Below, in pieces: positions 61,758 through 64,000 of a DNA stretch of 64,000 bases (position 1 is its first letter; each line of letters opens with the position of its first letter). The notes under the pieces were generated by a model. It was not told the origin of the DNA, searched no databases, and saw nothing but the letters and a program-made list of their open reading frames with translations. This DNA is from Clostridia bacterium. Lineage in GTDB: Bacteria > Bacillota > Clostridia > TANB77 > CAG-508. A program made the position numbers and the translations under genes. The DNA is taken from the NCBI GenBank assembly GCA_017937285.1, contig JAGBDU010000002.1, positions 32,335 through 96,334 of the forward strand, read 5' to 3'.

Positions 61758-62216
61758 ATGGTTAGTGTAAAAGATGCAAATGCAATGGCAGAAGTTATTT
61801 ATTATTTAAAAGGAATAAGACAAGAAGATGTAGATAAAATACCTAAAAAATTCATACAATTTCTTAATGAAAATGCTTCAAAAGAATATATATGCAATTT
61901 CGATTATAACAAACCTTTAAAAGAACTAAATATCCTTGATGAAACAAGAGGTATTATAGGAATGATATGCTATAATTATTGGTGTGTTACAGAACAACAA
62001 AAGGAACTATATTTAAAAAGGTTAAGTCAAAACGAGCAACAATACCAAGAAATTTTACACGAAAAATACAATCCTGATAATTTATTTAAAAATCGTAAGC
62101 AAGAATCTGTAGAAGAAACACAACATATTGCTAATGAGGTTGCTATGGTCGAATATAAAGAATCAGTATTTAAAAGATTTATCAATAAAATAAAGGGTAT
62201 ATTTCATTTAGGATAA
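61758..62216 (+). CDS. hypothetical protein
   Basis: 152 residues starting MVSVKDANAMAEVIYYLKGI, with a helical body and a basic C-terminus (FKRFINKIKGIF). I recognise no family or catalytic motif. GAGGT precedes the ATG and the gap to the previous gene is nine bases, so both are made from one transcript. Confidence 0.7.
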   Translation: MVSVKDANAMAEVIYYLKGIRQEDVDKIPKKFIQFLNENASKEYICNFDYNKPLKELNILDETRGIIGMICYNYWCVTEQQKELYLKRLSQNEQQYQEILHEKYNPDNLFKNRKQESVEETQHIANEVAMVEYKESVFKRFINKIKGIFHLG

Positions 62217-62230
62217 GGAGCAATTAAAAT

Positions 62231-62782
62231 ATGAAAAAGAAATATGTAAGAGTTATGGACGGACTAAAATCAAATGCAGGTGGATTTGAATATAAACTTG
62301 ATGAGATTAATATAGCAAAAGTATGGAATCCAAATACATTTAATCCTAAAGAAATGGGAGGTTTCAATTTTTCAACTGCTGATAAAATATTAAGATGGTT
62401 ACATAGGGGAGATACTATTTATGATGTTACTATTTCAGATGGAGCAGAAGTTATTTTATGTGATGAAGACAAAGGTGTATATAGAGCTAATAAAATAATA
62501 GTGAGCAATCCAAGAAAAATTACAGATGAGATGGTTATTGAGTTTTACAAAATAAACACCTTACCAAGTAAAGTTATTTATCAATGTCTAGTAACTCTTT
62601 TATATAAAAATAGAATAAATATAGCAAAATATATTATTAATGACTATATTACTACAGAAAACATTAAAGATGCTATTACGGAATTTCAAAATTATGTTAG
62701 TAAGGAAAATTTTGAATATAGTAAATTATCTGATGATGAAAAAGAGATATATGATCTTTTGAAAAGTATTAAAGAACAATGA
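62231..62782 (+). CDS. conserved hypothetical protein (GGFNFST/RGDTIYDV type)
   Basis: 183 residues. The front half contains KVWNPNTFNPKEMGGFNFST and WLHRGDTIYDV, then ANKIIVSNPRKITDEMV. I believe this text recurs in many Clostridial hypothetical proteins, but I cannot give a family number or function. The back half is helical and ends DLLKSIKEQ. AAGGAG lies nine bases before the ATG. It is the third gene of the cargo operon and ends just before a bidirectional terminator. Confidence 0.75.
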   Translation: MKKKYVRVMDGLKSNAGGFEYKLDEINIAKVWNPNTFNPKEMGGFNFSTADKILRWLHRGDTIYDVTISDGAEVILCDEDKGVYRANKIIVSNPRKITDEMVIEFYKINTLPSKVIYQCLVTLLYKNRINIAKYIINDYITTENIKDAITEFQNYVSKENFEYSKLSDDEKEIYDLLKSIKEQ

Positions 62783-62789
62783 AAGTATG

Positions 62790-62827
62790 AAAAAATAGAA
62801 CAAGAATGATTTCCTGTTCTATTTTTT
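62790..62827. terminator. bidirectional terminator between cargo operon and zinc-finger gene
   Basis: Stem AAAAATAGAACA/TGTTCTATTTTTT with A/T runs on both outer sides, so it can act in both directions. The stop of the minus-strand gene lies inside its right arm. Confidence 0.85.
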
Positions 62828-63832
62828 GCTATCTAAAATCCATTTTTCAAATTCTTTTGGGGTAATTTCTTTATTTAGATATTTTTGTTTCATTATAGCT
62901 CCATCTTTTTTATATTTTTCAAATCTTTCGATTGCTGTATCAGTTCCATAATGAGAAACAGAACTTGCAAGCGACATATAGCGTTTTCTATATTTATCTA
63001 AAAATTTATCTTCTTTTAGTGATTTTTTATAAGCTAATTCTTTTCCGATTTGTCTACAAGTTTTGCCTGTATTTTCATATTCTACATTACAATATTTAGT
63101 TTCTTTTAAATTTGATGGAACAAAGTAATATCCACAATTTTGGCATTGTCTTATAGTGTTATGATTATCAGACATAAATTCTTTAAACATAATAGCTATT
63201 ATTGCTAAAATATCTTCGCTTTCAAAATAGTATGGAATATTATATTTGCTAATATCTATGTTTTCAAAAAGCAAACCAAAAGTTTCAAATTGTATATTTA
63301 ATTTTTCCATAAATCCATTTATTTCAGTTTCATTATATTTCATTGATTTATCTTCATAATATTTTTTCTCTTCTTGTATTATATTTTGTATATCTTCTTG
63401 AGTTAGTTCTAATTCATCATCATATCGCCTAAAGAAGTTGGTATCATATGGTAATCTTAGATTTTTTAATAAAGTATATTTAAGATATAAAAATTCTTCT
63501 TTATATTCTTTTACAATTTTATCAAGTTCTTTATTAAATTCAGAAAATGAAAGTTTTAAATGTGTTGATGAGTCTTGATTTGCTTTCTTAATTTTAGGAT
63601 ATTTTCTATAATATAAGTTTTCAAAACAAAACCAAAAAACAAAAGATCTGCAATCTTCATCATCTTCAAAATCTGTATTTAAAAATATAAGTAGAAAAGA
63701 ACCTATTGCATCAATCATATGCTCAGTGTTATATGATGAAAAAAATATTTTTTTACTTTTATCATAATACATATGTTTAAAAACAAAAAGCTCTAGTACT
63801 AAATTCTTGTCAAAAGCCAGTTTAAAACTCAA
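62819..63832 (-). CDS. DUF6076-like zinc-finger protein
   Basis: 337 residues, helical, with a zinc-ribbon-like segment CQNCGYYFVPSNLKETKYC and a further Cys in GKTCRQIG (about residues 230-270). The C-terminal tail ends EITPKEFEKWI. This layout resembles DUF6076 proteins found on mobile elements of Bacillota; the function is unknown. The start was set at TTG 63832, eight bases after GGAGG. The frame runs 47 codons further upstream through promoter-like sequence, which I left out. Confidence 0.7.
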   Translation of the reverse strand: MSFKLAFDKNLVLELFVFKHMYYDKSKKIFFSSYNTEHMIDAIGSFLLIFLNTDFEDDEDCRSFVFWFCFENLYYRKYPKIKKANQDSSTHLKLSFSEFNKELDKIVKEYKEEFLYLKYTLLKNLRLPYDTNFFRRYDDELELTQEDIQNIIQEEKKYYEDKSMKYNETEINGFMEKLNIQFETFGLLFENIDISKYNIPYYFESEDILAIIAIMFKEFMSDNHNTIRQCQNCGYYFVPSNLKETKYCNVEYENTGKTCRQIGKELAYKKSLKEDKFLDKYRKRYMSLASSVSHYGTDTAIERFEKYKKDGAIMKQKYLNKEITPKEFEKWILDSKK

Positions 63833-63944
63833 TTTTAACACCTCCACATCAAACAACCTAAAATTAATGAAAAATTTTTTGAAATTGTACAGTGTGAATT
63901 TTAAAAAATCGCACTTATAATGTATACAACACTTAATCGACATA

Positions 63945-63973
63945 ATTTTACTACAAAAAGTCGAAAAAGTCAA
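63945..63973 (-). promoter_or_regulatory. promoter of the zinc-finger gene
   Basis: On the minus strand TTGACT (63968-63973) and TAAAAT (63945-63950) are 17 bases apart. The spacer contains TCGACTTTTTG, reminiscent of the inverse of the AAAAAGTGTCGA repeats at the element's left side. Confidence 0.65.
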
Positions 63974-64000
63974 AAAATGGAAATGTACATTGAAAATTAA

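Larger units (their letters stand above)
54379..64000 (+). mobile_element. mobilizable integrated element, left end to window edge
   Basis: The glucan synthase reading breaks right after the CAT codon at 54376-54378, and unrelated genes follow. These include a MobV relaxase, a candidate oriT, an HTH replication-type protein and small accessory genes. This is the content of an integrative mobilizable element or an integrated plasmid. No integrase or conjugation (type IV) genes lie in the window, so the right end is probably beyond 64000. The exact left end is inferred from protein homology, not from a target duplication. Confidence 0.7.

Noticed and set aside
63833..63973. N-terminal extension of the zinc-finger gene to 63973
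   Set aside because: The extra 47 codons overlay a consensus-like promoter and the GGAGG ribosome site, and read as an unlike Phe/Lys-rich segment.

Overview
The window is a strongly AT-rich stretch of chromosome from a low-GC Gram-positive bacterium. The gene content fits a Clostridia-type Bacillota, plausibly an uncultured gut lineage. This rests on MurE with the meso-DAP signature DNPR, PASTA-tailed class B penicillin-binding proteins, RqcH, AGGAGG-type ribosome binding sites, TTGACA/TATAAT promoters and a giant Cna-B repeat surface protein. Taxonomy is inferred; no rRNA gene is present.

Layout. 1-7007: rpoB (5' end outside the window) and rpoC, separated by a large palindrome and followed by a strong terminator. 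7283-9230: a LysM/M14 peptidoglycan endopeptidase and a convergent SDR oxidoreductase. 9378-9933: four tRNA genes on the minus strand (Arg-ACG, Lys-TTT, Glu-TTC, Thr-TGT) with two clear promoters. 10254-27918: a giant cell-surface protein of almost 5.9 thousand residues. It has a signal anchor, an NlpC/P60-like cysteine peptidase-like domain, about 30 Cna-B-like modules, one fimbrial D2-like domain, three FDLALRK domains and a C-terminal anchor. Its reading frame is broken once near the N-terminus. 28027-35071: a compact division and wall operon (class B PBP, murE, mraY, ftsW, murG) without murF or murD. A second PASTA PBP runs convergently at 35190-37436. 37619-42087: yifB/comM, dprA (frame broken at an A7 run), yraN, rsmA and a sortase. 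42211-46492: an XRE regulator, a 197-bp hairpin element, rqcH, nfeD and a stomatin/SPFH gene. 46780-54393: a cyclic beta-1,2-glucan synthase-like gene (GT84 plus GH94) cut off inside its GH94 domain.

From about 54379 to the end lies a mobilizable element that appears to have inserted into that glucan synthase gene. It carries a DUF4143-type ATPase, an internally deleted metallophosphoesterase, two small conserved genes, an HTH replication-type protein, a candidate oriT, and a MobV relaxase. Its cargo cassette includes a protein with faint SelO/YdiU-like motifs, and a DUF6076-like zinc-finger gene lies on the other strand. Arrays of 23-bp-spaced repeats sit upstream of its first promoter, and a related sequence lies at the right edge of the window. 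The recombinase and right end are not in the window.

Several genes could work together. PBP, MurE, MraY, FtsW and MurG build septal peptidoglycan, and the M14 enzyme trims it. The sortase could anchor the giant surface protein, although its sorting signal is not LPXTG. A dispersed family of GGGGACG palindromes sits between genes at several places and may be REP/MITE-type repeats.
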